Source: Lepas anatifera (lineage: Eukaryota; Arthropoda; Thecostraca; Lepadidae). Taken from it: DNA of 64,000 nucleotides. Position 1 is the stretch's first letter, and the number at the start of each line of letters is the position of its first letter. The notes under the pieces are model-generated. The model was not told the origin of the DNA. It saw nothing but the letters and a program-made list of their open reading frames with translations, and did no database searches. Made by a program: the position numbers and the translations under genes. Shown piece by piece: positions 35,200 to 46,706 of the stretch. Location: the NCBI GenBank assembly GCA_034440635.1, contig JAOTON010002205.1:558001-622000 (forward strand), in the 5' to 3' direction.

Positions 35200-36080
35200 A
35201 CACAGAGCGGGAGAGTGTGGGTGAGTCTCAGTGTTGTTGACTGAACATATGAGATCGAATATTCCACTAGAGCAAGTAGCGTGGGGGCTTAGACGCATAG
35301 TAGGTACGCAGGATGAGGTCTATATTAAACTAATTATTAGCAACTCATAGGTTATCGTAACGAATGGCGCAAAAATCCCCCCAAAAAACCGGCATGCACC
35401 TAAATCGTTTGAATAGCAACGTTTGCTAGCTGCATGTTACCACTTGTGTGTCTCGACTCTGAATGACCCGTGGTGCACACAGTTCATTGATGAGTATGCA
35501 CGTACAACATGGCCTTTGGAGCCTTCGTTGGTGATGTCGATTTTGCAGCTGTCAGTGAGATGTACTGATTTTGCAGCTCATTTGTTAGATGTACTAGTCC
35601 TTTGCAGTGTTATCGGTCTCACTAAATTGCCTTGAATGTACCAGTAAAAAATGGGTGTGTTTTTTTCTAATTACACTGGTCAACAGCCAAAATGGATCCG
35701 GCACGTGAGCACCTGTTCCCGCCTATTTCGATACCGCTAATTTCAAATTTAGGAACCGTTTTTTGCCATCGGACCTGGTTTCTTCTCCAGAGCATACTGA
35801 ATGTATAGCCCTTACACGTTCCACACACAGTCCTGAGCCTAGCCTTTTGTGGAAAATTTAGTTCAAGGATGTCGAGAACCCGGGTTGTCTGCACCCAGAC
35901 AATGCAGCTTATCACCCATAGGTACATGTGAATTTATTGTAACGGAAGACTACCTCGCATTAAAGTGCATGAACGTTGTACATTGAAAAAGGCTTGCGCG
36001 CGGTCGCACTAGCTCGCCGGTATTGTAGACCGAGTAGTCATGTCGCCACATTATATGATGAGAATTTTATTTCAGAGTCA
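35200..36080. other. Unassigned
   Basis: No gene or repeat recognised. Confidence 0.4.
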
Positions 36081-36084
36081 CCTT

Positions 36085-36275
36085 CCTTGAAAGTCAAGTC
36101 CAAGTAAAAAGTCACAGGTCAAGGTTATACCACCATTTCAAGGTCATTGACCCTATCGCCTTCGGTCGGATAACGTCGCTTAATATGACGTATGTTATGC
36201 TATGACGTCATAGGTTAGGTCACCCAATATTGATCTCAAGGTCGCAGGTTCAAGTCAAAGGTCAAGGTCAAACCT
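36085..36275. repeat. AGGTCA-rich segment
   Basis: At least nine AGGTCA/TGACCT-like hexamers in 190 bases, e.g. CAAAGGTCAAGGTCAAACC. Probably a remnant of one of the GGTCA-rich repeat families. Confidence 0.5.
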
Positions 36276-36437
36276 GATTTCCCGCCCAACGGCTGCCATA
36301 GTGTTAGTTGCAGTATATGTTATAGGCCATTTAGTGTCGGGAGTGGATGAGGGTGTGCCCGTGGCAGCCATGTTTAGGAGCGCCCACAGCTCTCTTCCGG
36401 GAGGCAGAATCACCAAGTTTTCCATGTCGACCCAGAC

Positions 36438-36515
36438 CGGGTCACTGGTGGCCGAGCGGAGAGAGCGCCTGGCTGGCATGCAGGAGATACGGGTTCGAGC
36501 CGGGACGCGGCCGGT
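36438..36515 (+). repeat. tRNA-like sequence (SINE head or tRNA pseudogene)
   Basis: TGGTGGCCGAGCGG fits a pol III A box and GGGTTCGAGCC a B box about 45 bases later. The anticodon stem is poorly paired, so this is not called a functional tRNA. It lies just upstream of the LINE at 36900. Confidence 0.5.
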
Positions 36516-36897
36516 GTTTTCTTCACCGCTGCTTACTTGTTGCTGCTGCTCTATTCGGCCAAAGGTGAAACCCCATGTCCGATCCTGGATCACACGACAT
36601 CAACTGTGAATCGGAGCCACCAGAACTTCACCAGGGGTAGAGTGGGCAGTGTCTATACAAAATCTGCTTCCTCCTACAAACGTACACTCGAGAACGGACT
36701 GGCCGGGGTCGAGCTCCTAGATACTTCCGGTCTAGGGCCTGCCACGACACCAAGTCGGTATCGACGTTCAACGTGACCAGACTGGTGACATCAGGAGACG
36801 TGGAAAAAACCCGGGGCCTGTCGCTGCTTCTGCTCAACACGGACCACTCCATAACACTGACCCTGGACATCTGGTGTCTTCAGGCAGCGTCCGCATT

Positions 36898-39416
36898 ATG
36901 CACCAAATGTCCGAAGCATTCGCAATAAGCTCGCTATTATGCGAGCCCACTCGCCAGAACTGGTGAAGCAGGACGTCATTGCCTTCACTGAGACGTGGCT
37001 GACAGAAGACGTGACCGACGCCGAGCTTCAGGTGGGGCTGTCCAACCACACTTGGTTTCGCCGAGACAGACCCACCCACGGCGGCGGTGTCGCTTGTGCC
37101 GTCCGGTCAAGCTTTTCCCCGTGAGACGGCAAGATTTGGAACCGGCTGGAGCGGAGCTGCTGTTAGTAGAAATAAACACCTCGCCTAAAATCATCATAGC
37201 GGTCAGTTACTGCCCTCCAGTGGACGATGGGGCGCTGAACTGCACCATGGAGGCACTGCAGGACATCATCAATCGCTATCCGGATCGCTGCGTTGTCGTT
37301 GTCGGCGACTTTAATATTCCAGAGATTCAATGGGCCCGAGAAGCTTCTGGATGGGCGAAGCCGAACATCACACTGCATCCCGACGTGCAGTGAAATTTAT
37401 GGATGCAACTGAACTACTGAGTTTCAAACAATATGTTTGGCAACCAACGCGTGATGCCAGCACTCTTGACTTAGTTTTGTCTAATCGTCGCAATGTAACT
37501 GAGGTCGATGTCATGATGGTATTTTTGACTCCGATCACAAGGGAGTATGGTGTGTTATAAGACAGGCCAAATCACCAGCTACTCTGACATCTCGTACCAC
37601 AGCTTTTAACTACAAGGATGCTGATTTTGAGAAGTTGCGGTCTTTGCTGAGACTACTTCCATGGAATGTTATCGACGATATGCCTGTAAACGATGCTGTT
37701 GATGTGTTTTACGATTGGCTACATGCGTCGATTCGTGATTGTATTCCCACCGTTAAGGTGAAGCGAAATTTTCCGCCTTGGTTTGATCGTGAGCTCCGTA
37801 ACCTACTGAGGGAGAAAGAGGCAGCATTTCGAAGATTGAAAAGAAACCGGTGTGACGAGTCGGAACGCAATTTCCGAGATAAGAGAAGGGACTTCAAAAA
37901 TTATGCAAACACGAAGTATAGTAGCTATCTTATAGGACTCACGGAGGACTTTGCTGCGAACCCTAAGCGTTTTTGGTCGTTCCTAAAAACAGCCAGATGC
38001 GGAAACAGAGCCTTGTCAACTCTAGTCGTAGACGGCATCAAGGTTGGTGACGACCAGGAAAAAGCTAATGCTTTTAATCAGGCGTTCGCGGCAAAGTTCA
38101 CCAAATCTGACATTACTGTGCTGCCCGATGCTCCATCGTACGATTTGCCTCCACTTAATCATATAGACTGTAACATGAATCTTGTGAAATCCATATTAGA
38201 GAACATACCTGTCAGTAAAGCGTGTGGCCCAGACGGAATCAGTGCCCGGATTATTCATGAGTGCAGCGAACCCTTGTCGATACCAATGACGAAGATATGT
38301 TTGCTATCGATTCGGCAGGGTGTGTTTCCTGCCTTGTGGAAAAGGGCAAACGTGGTTCCGATTTTTAAAAAAGGAGATGTGAAAGATCCAGGCTGCTACC
38401 GCTCAGTGTCGTTGATTCCTCTGTTCGGAAAAGTACTCGAGAAAGTCGCTTATATAAGTTTGCTTTCTCATGTGAGACCTGTTATCTCACCAGAGCAGCA
38501 CGGTTTCGTAACTGGTAGGTCTTGTGCGACTAATCTGGCATCACTTCTGAGCACTGCATGGTCATCTATTGAAGAAAACATCCAAACAGATTGTATCTAC
38601 ACAGATTTCTCGGCCGCATTCCAATCTGTTGACCATGCTCTCTTGGTCCACAAATTGAAAAACTCGTATCATGTCTCTGGCTCAACTCTAAATTGGTTTT
38701 CCTCCTACCTGAACAATAGAAAGCAGCGAGTTGTTGTAAACGGAAAGAGCTCAGAGTGGTGTCAGGTTGAGTCGGGAACACCGGAAGGTGGTGTGATCTC
38801 AGCGTTGTGCTTTGCACTTTTTATAAACGACCTGCCAATGGGAATCTCCTCTCGGGTTCTTATGTTTGCCGACGACGCAAAAATTTACCGGAAAATCTCA
38901 CGCCAAGCGGACGCTGATGCCCTTCAGCAGGACCTATCTCATCTCTCCCAGTGGTCAAAAATTTGGAAACTGAAACTAAACGCAGCTAAATGCAAATCAT
39001 TTCGGATGACACTGAAAACTAAACCACTGGCAACAAATTATACCATTGGAAACACTGTGCTAGAGCACGTGGAGCAAATTCGTGATTTAGGCATAATTCT
39101 GGACACAAAATTGACCTTTAGGGCACACATTGACCAAACTGTGAAGAAATCAAATCGTGCGCTGGGCGTTCTCATTAGATCCTTCCAGAAGGCCAACCGA
39201 GAGGATACCTCAACGTTCCATCAGTTTTAACTTCATACTATGCCTATGTGCGGTCGAACATGGAATACTGTAGCGTTGTGTGGAACGGAGCTGCTGTGTC
39301 GCACACCGAGCGATTGAGCCGGGTAGAACACAAGTTTTTAATATGGCTCAACTCACACAGTCGCCACCCATCACCATCCAGAGGTCAAGAACATGTCAGG
39401 TTGGCTACCCACATCC
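36898..39416 (+). pseudogene. LINE with endonuclease and reverse transcriptase (interrupted)
   Basis: Endonuclease: NVRSIRNKLAIM, DVIAFTETWL, HGGGVACAV, VVVGDFNIPEIQW, STLDLVLSN and SDH (about 37530). RT (37635 on): VSKACGPDGISARIIHECSE, FKKGD, VISPEQHGFVTGRSC, SGTPEGGVISALCFALFIND and catalytic FADD at 38865-38876. Frameshifts occur near 37100, 37390, 37530 and 39215. After 39215 the C-terminal reading YVRSNMEYCSVVWNGAA continues to about 39416. Jockey-like. Confidence 0.88.
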
Positions 39417-41105
39417 CTTGACGCGACCAACATGGCTACCTGAAGCGAAATTAACTTTTGCATGAACTGAGGCTTTAAATGGCTCCCATAATAACTGTCT
39501 TAGTGAGTGAAAAAGTATTCTCAAAAAGTGGAATTATGAAAGTAATTATATTTACAGTGATTTGGAGACTAATGAATTACATATAGCATACTCTTAGTTT
39601 AAAACAGCAAAGGTGAAGTATATGTGCAGTGATTACAAGTTGTGTGTGCTGTAATACAAGCATGCGTCCATTAGCTGAGCATATTAATCAGTCAAAAATG
39701 TTGTCAAGTACCTAATTAAAAATACATGAAAAATAATATGTGCCGTCAGAGTCTAGTACCCTTACTGCAACTGCTTGCTATGATCAATCATTGCTTAGAT
39801 CATCATTGCTAAGATAGCAGACAACCACCATTTGACTGTAGCAGTCACCATGCTGAGACTTAAGCTAGCTGAAGGATACATTCAATTAACACTCTGTTAA
39901 AAGAATACATATAATTTAAATATATCCAATGCATGCAACCAAATATAGGTACTCAGCCAGAGGACAAGTACCTCCTAATACCACAACCATCATCCAGCAA
40001 ATTCTAGAAATATTGAAGCAGATCAATAAACAGCACCACATTCACCTGCTGAATGGAAACTTTTGTGGAATCATTACAATTTTGTTAAGTTTGATTTGAT
40101 AAAATTGACACCAAAACTGCAGGTGGGCACCAGAGAAACCTACCTGCAGTTTACCTGACTTCATGGGCACCAAACAGCATCTAATTTTCTAGGTGCAAAG
40201 CCAAAACTTGCAACTCTCATCTCCACATGTCTACAGTTTTGATATCTCGCATGCACATGATAAAAATGTGTGCTCTTATTGACACCCTCAAATCACACTA
40301 CTCTCCTGGGCTTTTGAGATCTGGCAGAGTTCACTTTGTCCTGCATTTCTCTGGCTGCGGCATAATATATAAGAATTGGTAGTGGGTTTACCACTGGCAA
40401 CAAAACCTCCTATTTTGATTTAGGTCAAAATATACAGCCTCATAGTAAGATACCCAAACAGCAGCTTCAACAACACGTATATCTGACTGCTTTCTTCTCG
40501 CTACTCCCGCGCCAGAAACGCAAAACTTTGTGGTTACCCAAGTGGCTACCTGGTGTTCCCTAATCGTAATTTTCGTTGGCGGCCTGGCTACCAGACCATC
40601 TCTAATTCCGCAAAACGAGTCCTCAAGTACAACGTAAGCAGTGGATTTACTATCCTATGCAGAGTAATTTCACTATAAATCCTGATATAAATTGTTAATT
40701 TTTCTCCTTTTATTCAAAATAAATGGTCAAATTCATATAAAATAATGAATATTACCGTTTTCATGTCATCGCAATTTAGAGTACCTTTTTCTCATGGCTT
40801 TATATGGGTCAATTTCGTTGCCGATGTGGTTACCTACCCATCTCTAACTTAGCTGTGAAATAACGCGATTGGGTATGGATAAATTATTTGTCACTAATTT
40901 TCATCGTCTGTCACTAAAGTTATAATGTTACCTAAAATCAGTCAAGGTAGCATTGCATATTATGGATAGTTCTTTTTACGTGGCGGTAAGATCGTGGAAA
41001 TACTTGTTTTGTGCTGGTAAATGCAATTCTTGATCTCTGTCAAATCTCCGTGATTGGCTACCTAAGTTCTGGTCCTTGAACCTCATTTGGCTACCCACGA
41101 GCGTG
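39417..41105. other. Probable insertion splitting the LINE
   Basis: About 1.7 kb AT-rich sequence with no coding signal lies between the RT thumb and the C-terminal end of the same type of LINE. TTGGCTACCCAC is present on both sides (39402 and 41090), a possible target duplication or recombination point. Several GGCTACCT-like words also occur inside. Confidence 0.4.
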
Positions 41106-41850
41106 GGCGAGTTGGCGAGATTCTTGACCTCTGCACCATCACTGGCCTATGTAAACCTGCTCAAACACTTTGGGGTTGTTTCTGTAGCAGCTAGGCGAAA
41201 CAGCATGACCTCATGTTTGTCCGAAACATTCTGAGAGGGCGTATCTCTTCATCATCTCTTCTCGCGGCATTCTACTTGCATGTCCCATCTCGTGCTACCC
41301 GTCAGCAACCACGAACCCTGCTGAAAGTGCCGTATGCAAGGGTAGGCACCGCCAAAGAAGGCTTCTTTACGAGACTTCCGAGGCAACTGAATTTATTTTT
41401 ACAAATGTGCCCGACAGTAGATGTTTTCACGGATGCCTACCAATCATTTCGGTCACAAGTTAAAGCCTATGTCGCCTCTCTGTAGCTTAGCTGTTCTATG
41501 TACCAGTGATGTACCCTATGATGCGGATAGATTTTAGTGATTTTTATTGCTTTTATTGTCTTTTAGGAACTTTTATGGCTTATTGTCTTTTAGGGACTTT
41601 TAAGGTTTTATGATATTTTATGTCCCTCTGTTGTCTTTTATGGTTTGTATTGCCTGTGTGTATTCATAGGTATTATTTGATGCGCTACTTCCTTTGTAGG
41701 TCATTTTAATTAAGGTCTTGTAGGCTTCTGCTTTAATGCTGTGTATGTAAATATTATTCAATGTTTTATCTCCTGTACTTCGCCGTTTATTGGGGCCATC
41801 CCGTAGGTGATAACTCAAATAAATACAAATACAAATACAAAATGTAATAT
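41106..41850 (+). pseudogene. LINE 3' end
   Basis: SLAYVNLLKHFGVVSVAARR, MFVRNILRGRI, LLKVPYARVG, FFTRLPRQLN and VDVFTDAYQSFRSQVKAYV are C-terminal LINE ORF2 blocks, followed by a 3'UTR ending in CAAATAAATACAAATACAAA. Likely the end of the 36898 element. Confidence 0.75.
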
Positions 41851-41854
41851 TTTG

Positions 41855-42520
41855 ACGTCAAAGGTCAATGACCTTAAACGACCTTGACCTAAAAGTTTCA
41901 GAGAACATTGCCTCAGACCTTTTCTCCGTTAATTTAGGTCTCTTTCTCTCAATATCCGGCTTCTCATCGCATAATCACTGCATTTCCCAATGGCTACCCT
42001 GCACGGACAGAATTTGACCTATATGGCCTCGTTTTACCTTGAATATGTTGACCTAGGTCTATGAAAATCGGGTTTAGGGTAGAATACCCCAGCCTCCACA
42101 AACACCCAAACGTTCATTTTCCTAGACCTCTTGGGTTTTGCACTGTCAATGTCACTGATGCCAAGTAGACTGAAACAAAGACGACACACAGACATACTGG
42201 ATCTCAAAATTCTGATCTGATACGGCATTTCTGCTGCCAGATTCGTGATCAGCGCCATAAATTACTCTAGAAACTGACTTTTGTATTGGATCCATGACAA
42301 AAGTTAAATTTTGTTGACCAGTGTTATCGTTCCTGCTCTAAAAAAAACTAGGATGCCGTTCAAACAGGAGGGCTTGCATGCCATCAATGGTGCCCCACCT
42401 TCCAACTACTGATCACGAGGGGTAATCTCATGCTTTTCTGGTTGCGTTACGTGAAAGTTCAACTCTACAAACCATTCCTCAACGTTTCCCGAAATGTTAC
42501 CGGCAAGAAGCCCTTCTCAG
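41855..42520. other. Unassigned, some GGTCA motifs
   Basis: AGGTCAATGACCTTAAACGA and TTGACCTAGGTC occur; no gene seen. Confidence 0.4.
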
Positions 42521-43229
42521 CTCAGTGAGCACTGTTCTCCGTCTACGAAAACTGTTGTGGAAGTTGTGAGTAAAAGCGTCACGGCGACGTTGGTTCTGGC
42601 GCGACAACCGACTCCAGATGTGTTTGCTCTGCCACGTAGTGTCCGACTTTGCCTTTGGCATTTCCAATGATTGTGCTGGAAAGTATGTCGACTCACTGTG
42701 CCGTCCAATTCGCTAGCCGTAATTCTACGAAAAGTAGTGTGAATACTAGGAATCTGACCAGACCTAAAAACTGGATATTCCAATGTTTGGATGGTTATCT
42801 ATGCAGATATCGAATCCCACTTATATCTAAGTCGTGGCCGATTTTCGGTCGACCTCGCCGGGACTAAGCAGGAAACTCGTTTTACGCCGCCTCCGGAACC
42901 GGTTGAGCATCAAAACAGGTTGGGAAAGAAGGCACGACGCTGACATACAATACAGGTGGGAGTCACCTTTATCAGCACGCGATGGAAGGTGCAGATATTG
43001 GGGGCAAGAGGTAATTCGAACATACGCGGCCGAGGCCATTAGTCTCGGGCTGGGTTCCCCTGTCCTGGCTGGGTCGGTCGTGAAGGTGATAGGAGCACCA
43101 CTGCACTGACTTCGGGACCGCAAGCCTTCAGAATTTGGAAATGGGCGGAGAAGAATGGCCCGCACTTGAGCTACCGAGATTGTTAATTCGTTTAAATTAT
43201 ATCGCTGAAAATGCGTATACTGGAACATT

Positions 43230-44000
43230 CTCTAATCCTGGATGTAAAATGCACTTAGAATATATATTCGGGTGATCTTCTTAGATCCGCCCTTCGTCAA
43301 AATCAGGTCGTTCAAATATCAAATTCTCAGAAAGTGGTAGAAACAATGCTAGATAATCATTCACAGAATATCGATACTTTCAGCCTGACCATAGACGATA
43401 TTTCTAAACTTCTCAACCAGTGTCTTAGTGACAATGTTTTCTCATTTGAGGATCGAAAATTTCTACGGACGAAAATTAGGGCTAGCTATGGGAAATCCCT
43501 GCGCACCGCCTTGGCCATTCCGTTCTTAGACCTGTTTGAAACTATTACGTTAGCCACATGTCCTGTCAAACCAAAGTTCTTGGTTGGTACATTGACGACT
43601 ATGCAGGCATCTTCTTACGTGGGCAGGAAACATTGGATGAGTTCCTCAGCTATTTGAACAGTAGACATCCCCACCTAAAATTGACCATAGAGCACACGGG
43701 CAGTGGAAGTGGGATGCCCTATTGGGATGCGTTAGTCACAGTAGAAACATGCAACACCCAGTCAAAGGTGACTGCACGCAGAAAATGTAGGGTATCAAAT
43801 ATACTGTAGACTGTGTAACCGAGATCAAAACAGAGCTAAACACTAGGAGAGTCGAGGAGGGTCATCCGATTTCGATTTAACGAACATTTGCGAGACGCGA
43901 AGAATAAAACTAGGAACACGCCTCCGGGAGATCATTTCTTCCAGAAACACAAAATAGTTCTCTCTGCCTCTTTAAAAAATCTCTGCTCTTTTATTCCTCC
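43230..44000 (+). pseudogene. Penelope-like element: RT and GIY-YIG remnants
   Basis: LTIDDISKLLNQCLSDNVFS resembles the PLE motif before the palm. Then, after a frameshift near 43560, KVLGWYIDDYAGIFLRGQET with YIDD at 43588-43599 and LDEFLSYLNSRHPHLKLTIE, characteristic of PLE RTs. Further on, RFNEHLRDAKNKTRNTPPGD (about 43875-43935) resembles the GIY-YIG nuclease end that PLEs carry. Several frameshifts. Confidence 0.8.
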
Positions 44001-44161
44001 TGTGCTTGGAAAGACGGACTAAAGCGTTTAGATCTTCTTCTGCATTTATAAAGAGAATTTCCTCTGCATTTATCAGCTAGAGAATCAAGCCATGCCATAT
44101 ATTTGAGTCAGCGAAAATGAGTCTGGTTAGTAGTGTGTTGTGAACGAGCAGAGGTAAGGTC

Positions 44162-44325
44162 ATGGGCGCCGCCACGGAATTTTCACAAGGGGGACGGACC
44201 AAGGCTGGTGGTGCTGACCGGGCAGGCGAATTTTTAGCATATTCGGTACCTGAAAGCATTAATGACGCTGGACCAAAAAATTTGGAGGACGTCCCCCGTT
44301 CCCCCGCTTTCGGCACCCGTGGATA
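44162..44325. mobile_element. GGGCGCCG MITE, copy 1
   Basis: Ends GGGCGCCGCCACGGAATTTT and TTTCGGCACCC are inverted. The interior (ATATTCGGTACCTGAAAGCA, ATTAATGACG) matches, inverted, the copy at 53388-53574. Confidence 0.7.
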
Positions 44326-44439
44326 AGGCAAACCTTAAAACTCATTTCATTCCAGTCAATGGCATAGGATGTGTTGCAATTTATCGTTCAAAGAGAGTGG
44401 CCCCTCTCTGAAGTAGCTCTCAACTCTGTCCTGTGCGTG

Positions 44440-44590
44440 GTCATTGGCGGACGCGGAGGGGGGCTATTCCGTCCATGCCCCATCCCCGCCAAGCGCTGGA
44501 GGGGGAAAACTTTTGGCCCCCAAACGTCGGATTTTTTTAAAGGCGTTTATATTAGGTCTGTCAAACAAAAAAATATTCGGGAAATTTCAG
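44440..44590. mobile_element. GCTGGAGGGGGAAAA repeat, copy 1
   Basis: CCATGCCCC, GCGCTGGAGGGGGAAAACTT and TTTTGGCCCC match the repeat at 62998-63145 in the same orientation. Confidence 0.55.
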
Positions 44591-44599
44591 TTTTAACGC

Positions 44600-45600
44600 A
44601 TTAATTATCAGATTTTCAACACAAATTATCACTTCCATTAATTTTCTATCATTTTCCTGGTTTAATCAATTAGTAGGCTCGTGTCTAGATATGCGTGTGA
44701 AGTTGTCACTCGCACAAAAATAGCAGATGAATGCATTTTTTAATTGCCCCTTATTTTTCTGGAGCGAAATTTGTCCCGAAACTATTTTTCTGTGCACATA
44801 CATTTCGAAAAACGTTCGAGCCAAACACGGGGTGTTTTTTGTCTCTCTGACGAGCCTAAAACAAAAGAAGCTAAAAAATTAGAAATCAACATTCGGTTTA
44901 ACACTTTTTATTAGACATGGTAAATGTGTGCCCATTCTGTTTAAAGTCGAAGTATATGTGTTTGGAAAATTTGTGTCCTCGGCCGCACGATAAAGTAGTG
45001 ATGATTTCTGTGAAATTTACCGTTTAATGTCCCTCCGGGATATTTTCCACCGATGGGATGGAACCCATCGAAGCTGCCTCCCCTACCCCTTGGACGAAAA
45101 CATTCCGCCGCAACTAAGAGGAACACATTTTCATCAACGAGCTGACTGGTTTTCGGAACTCAGTTGTGTATTAATTTGGAACACGCACAGCCCTCTCAAA
45201 TTTAATCTGTACACACTATGCTCAGAAGTTTTTTGCTAAATTCTGGGCAACTAATGCTCCCTCGACCATGATAAAATATACATCAGTGTGTCTTGCCCTT
45301 GGCTTTACATATTGTCCCAAGAACTTAGTTCCAAATTTGTGGTCTGAAACTGAGTTCAAGAAAAAGTTTTCGATGGTTGTCTCAAGGCACTTTTTACCTT
45401 TTGGCTATTGATTTCTAAAACATGAGGCAGCAGAGTGTTAGTGGGTACGTAATCGATAGCTGAGAGCAAAATGCACAGACTGTATATTGAACCACGACTC
45501 TGCAAACAGTAGTTCGCTCACACTACAGCACAACTTCTGCGCCTAGTGTGTACCTACAGATTCAATTGCGGGGAACCATACACGGGCAATGGGATTTCCC
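44600..45600. other. Upstream flank of the serine protease homologue
   Basis: AT-rich, no gene recognised. Confidence 0.45.
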
Positions 45601-45612
45601 GCCGCCAGCCTG

Positions 45613-45680
45613 ATTGGCGTGTGACGTCACATTCGGCAACGCTATATAGCTGATGATAGGTGGCTTGCAAGGCATATCAA
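45613..45680 (+). promoter_or_regulatory. Core promoter of the serine protease homologue
   Basis: Inverted CCAAT (ATTGG, 45613-45617), a full CRE palindrome TGACGTCA (45622-45629) and TATATAG (45643-45649) are in canonical order, placing transcription start near 45672-45680. A good 5'UTR exon follows, ending at CAACAG/GTGAGC. Confidence 0.75.
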
Positions 45681-45751
45681 ACGCTGCAAGCACGGAGGCA
45701 GCAACGCAACTCTAGCGACGGCTTATACTCGGAATCGACACATATCAACAG
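45675..45751 (+). other. 5'UTR exon of the serine protease homologue
   Basis: Short non-coding exon between the TATA box and the donor at 45752 (GTGAGC). The start is estimated from TATA spacing. The 953-bp intron ends at CTCTCCGGCAG (46704), two bases before the ATG. Confidence 0.65.
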
Positions 45752-46706
45752 GTGAGCTTCCGAATCCGGGGGGCTCTTAACGCTAAGACTTTATTTAAAA
45801 AATTGGAGGCAGAATCTCGGGCTGGACACAGAAAGGAGGGATTGGGTGTTGTTCGGAAATATTTATATTTTCAACTGGTATGTAACGACATTACGCGTGG
45901 TAATACATGGCGCTAGAACCTATTGAGACTCATAACCTTGGCTGAGGAATATATCATTGGTGTGGATACGATTTGTGTCTGCCACAAAACCGTATAAAAA
46001 TTTAACTTTGCTAAGAAACCCGATCCGTAGTGCCACGAGAAACCACCCAAGTCATCTCATACAGTGGGTGGCGCGACTTGTTTCTAGCACAAGAGTTGGT
46101 CTTTGGTCAATGGTCAGTAACGGGAATGTCGTGAATTTATGATTCTTAACGACGACTTGGAAACACCCATGAAACACCCATAAAGGGTGTAAGGTGACAG
46201 GATCGTGGCATATTTAGAATGGAGTTGATCTTTTATTCTGACCACGATATTTACTAAAAACGTGTCGGACGAAATCTGACCACCAATTGTGAAGAACACT
46301 AATTCGTTCACACTAGTAGGTATCTAGCATGACAAAATTATCACTTATGGCTGTTCAACCATAGAATGTTGTCGGAGGCTATATTCGCAAAATCACCTTA
46401 TTATATCCGATCAGCTTGTCTTTCAAACAAACGACTCTCCTTCCAACGACTTTTTGCCGCTGTTTCTTTGGGCCGGATACTTAGCTTGGGGTAATTGCAG
46501 CGACATCACTTGGTTGAGGTTGAAATACCTAAGTACTTGTAGTTTTACCGGGAGATAATAATTTTTAGGTGTGCCATTGTATTTAGCTTGATTTTTGTTC
46601 GGTCTGCCACACACATTAGCAGATCACGAAATTAGGTTTGGTGAGGTGAAATCCCGTGGTTGGCTGTCAGACTATCTAGCCTGACCAGTTGTCCTCTCCG
46701 GCAGGG

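Noticed and set aside
42517..43228. Overlapping frames of 70-130 codons on both strands
   Set aside because: No recognisable domain; adjacent to a decayed retroelement and possibly part of it, but not supportable.
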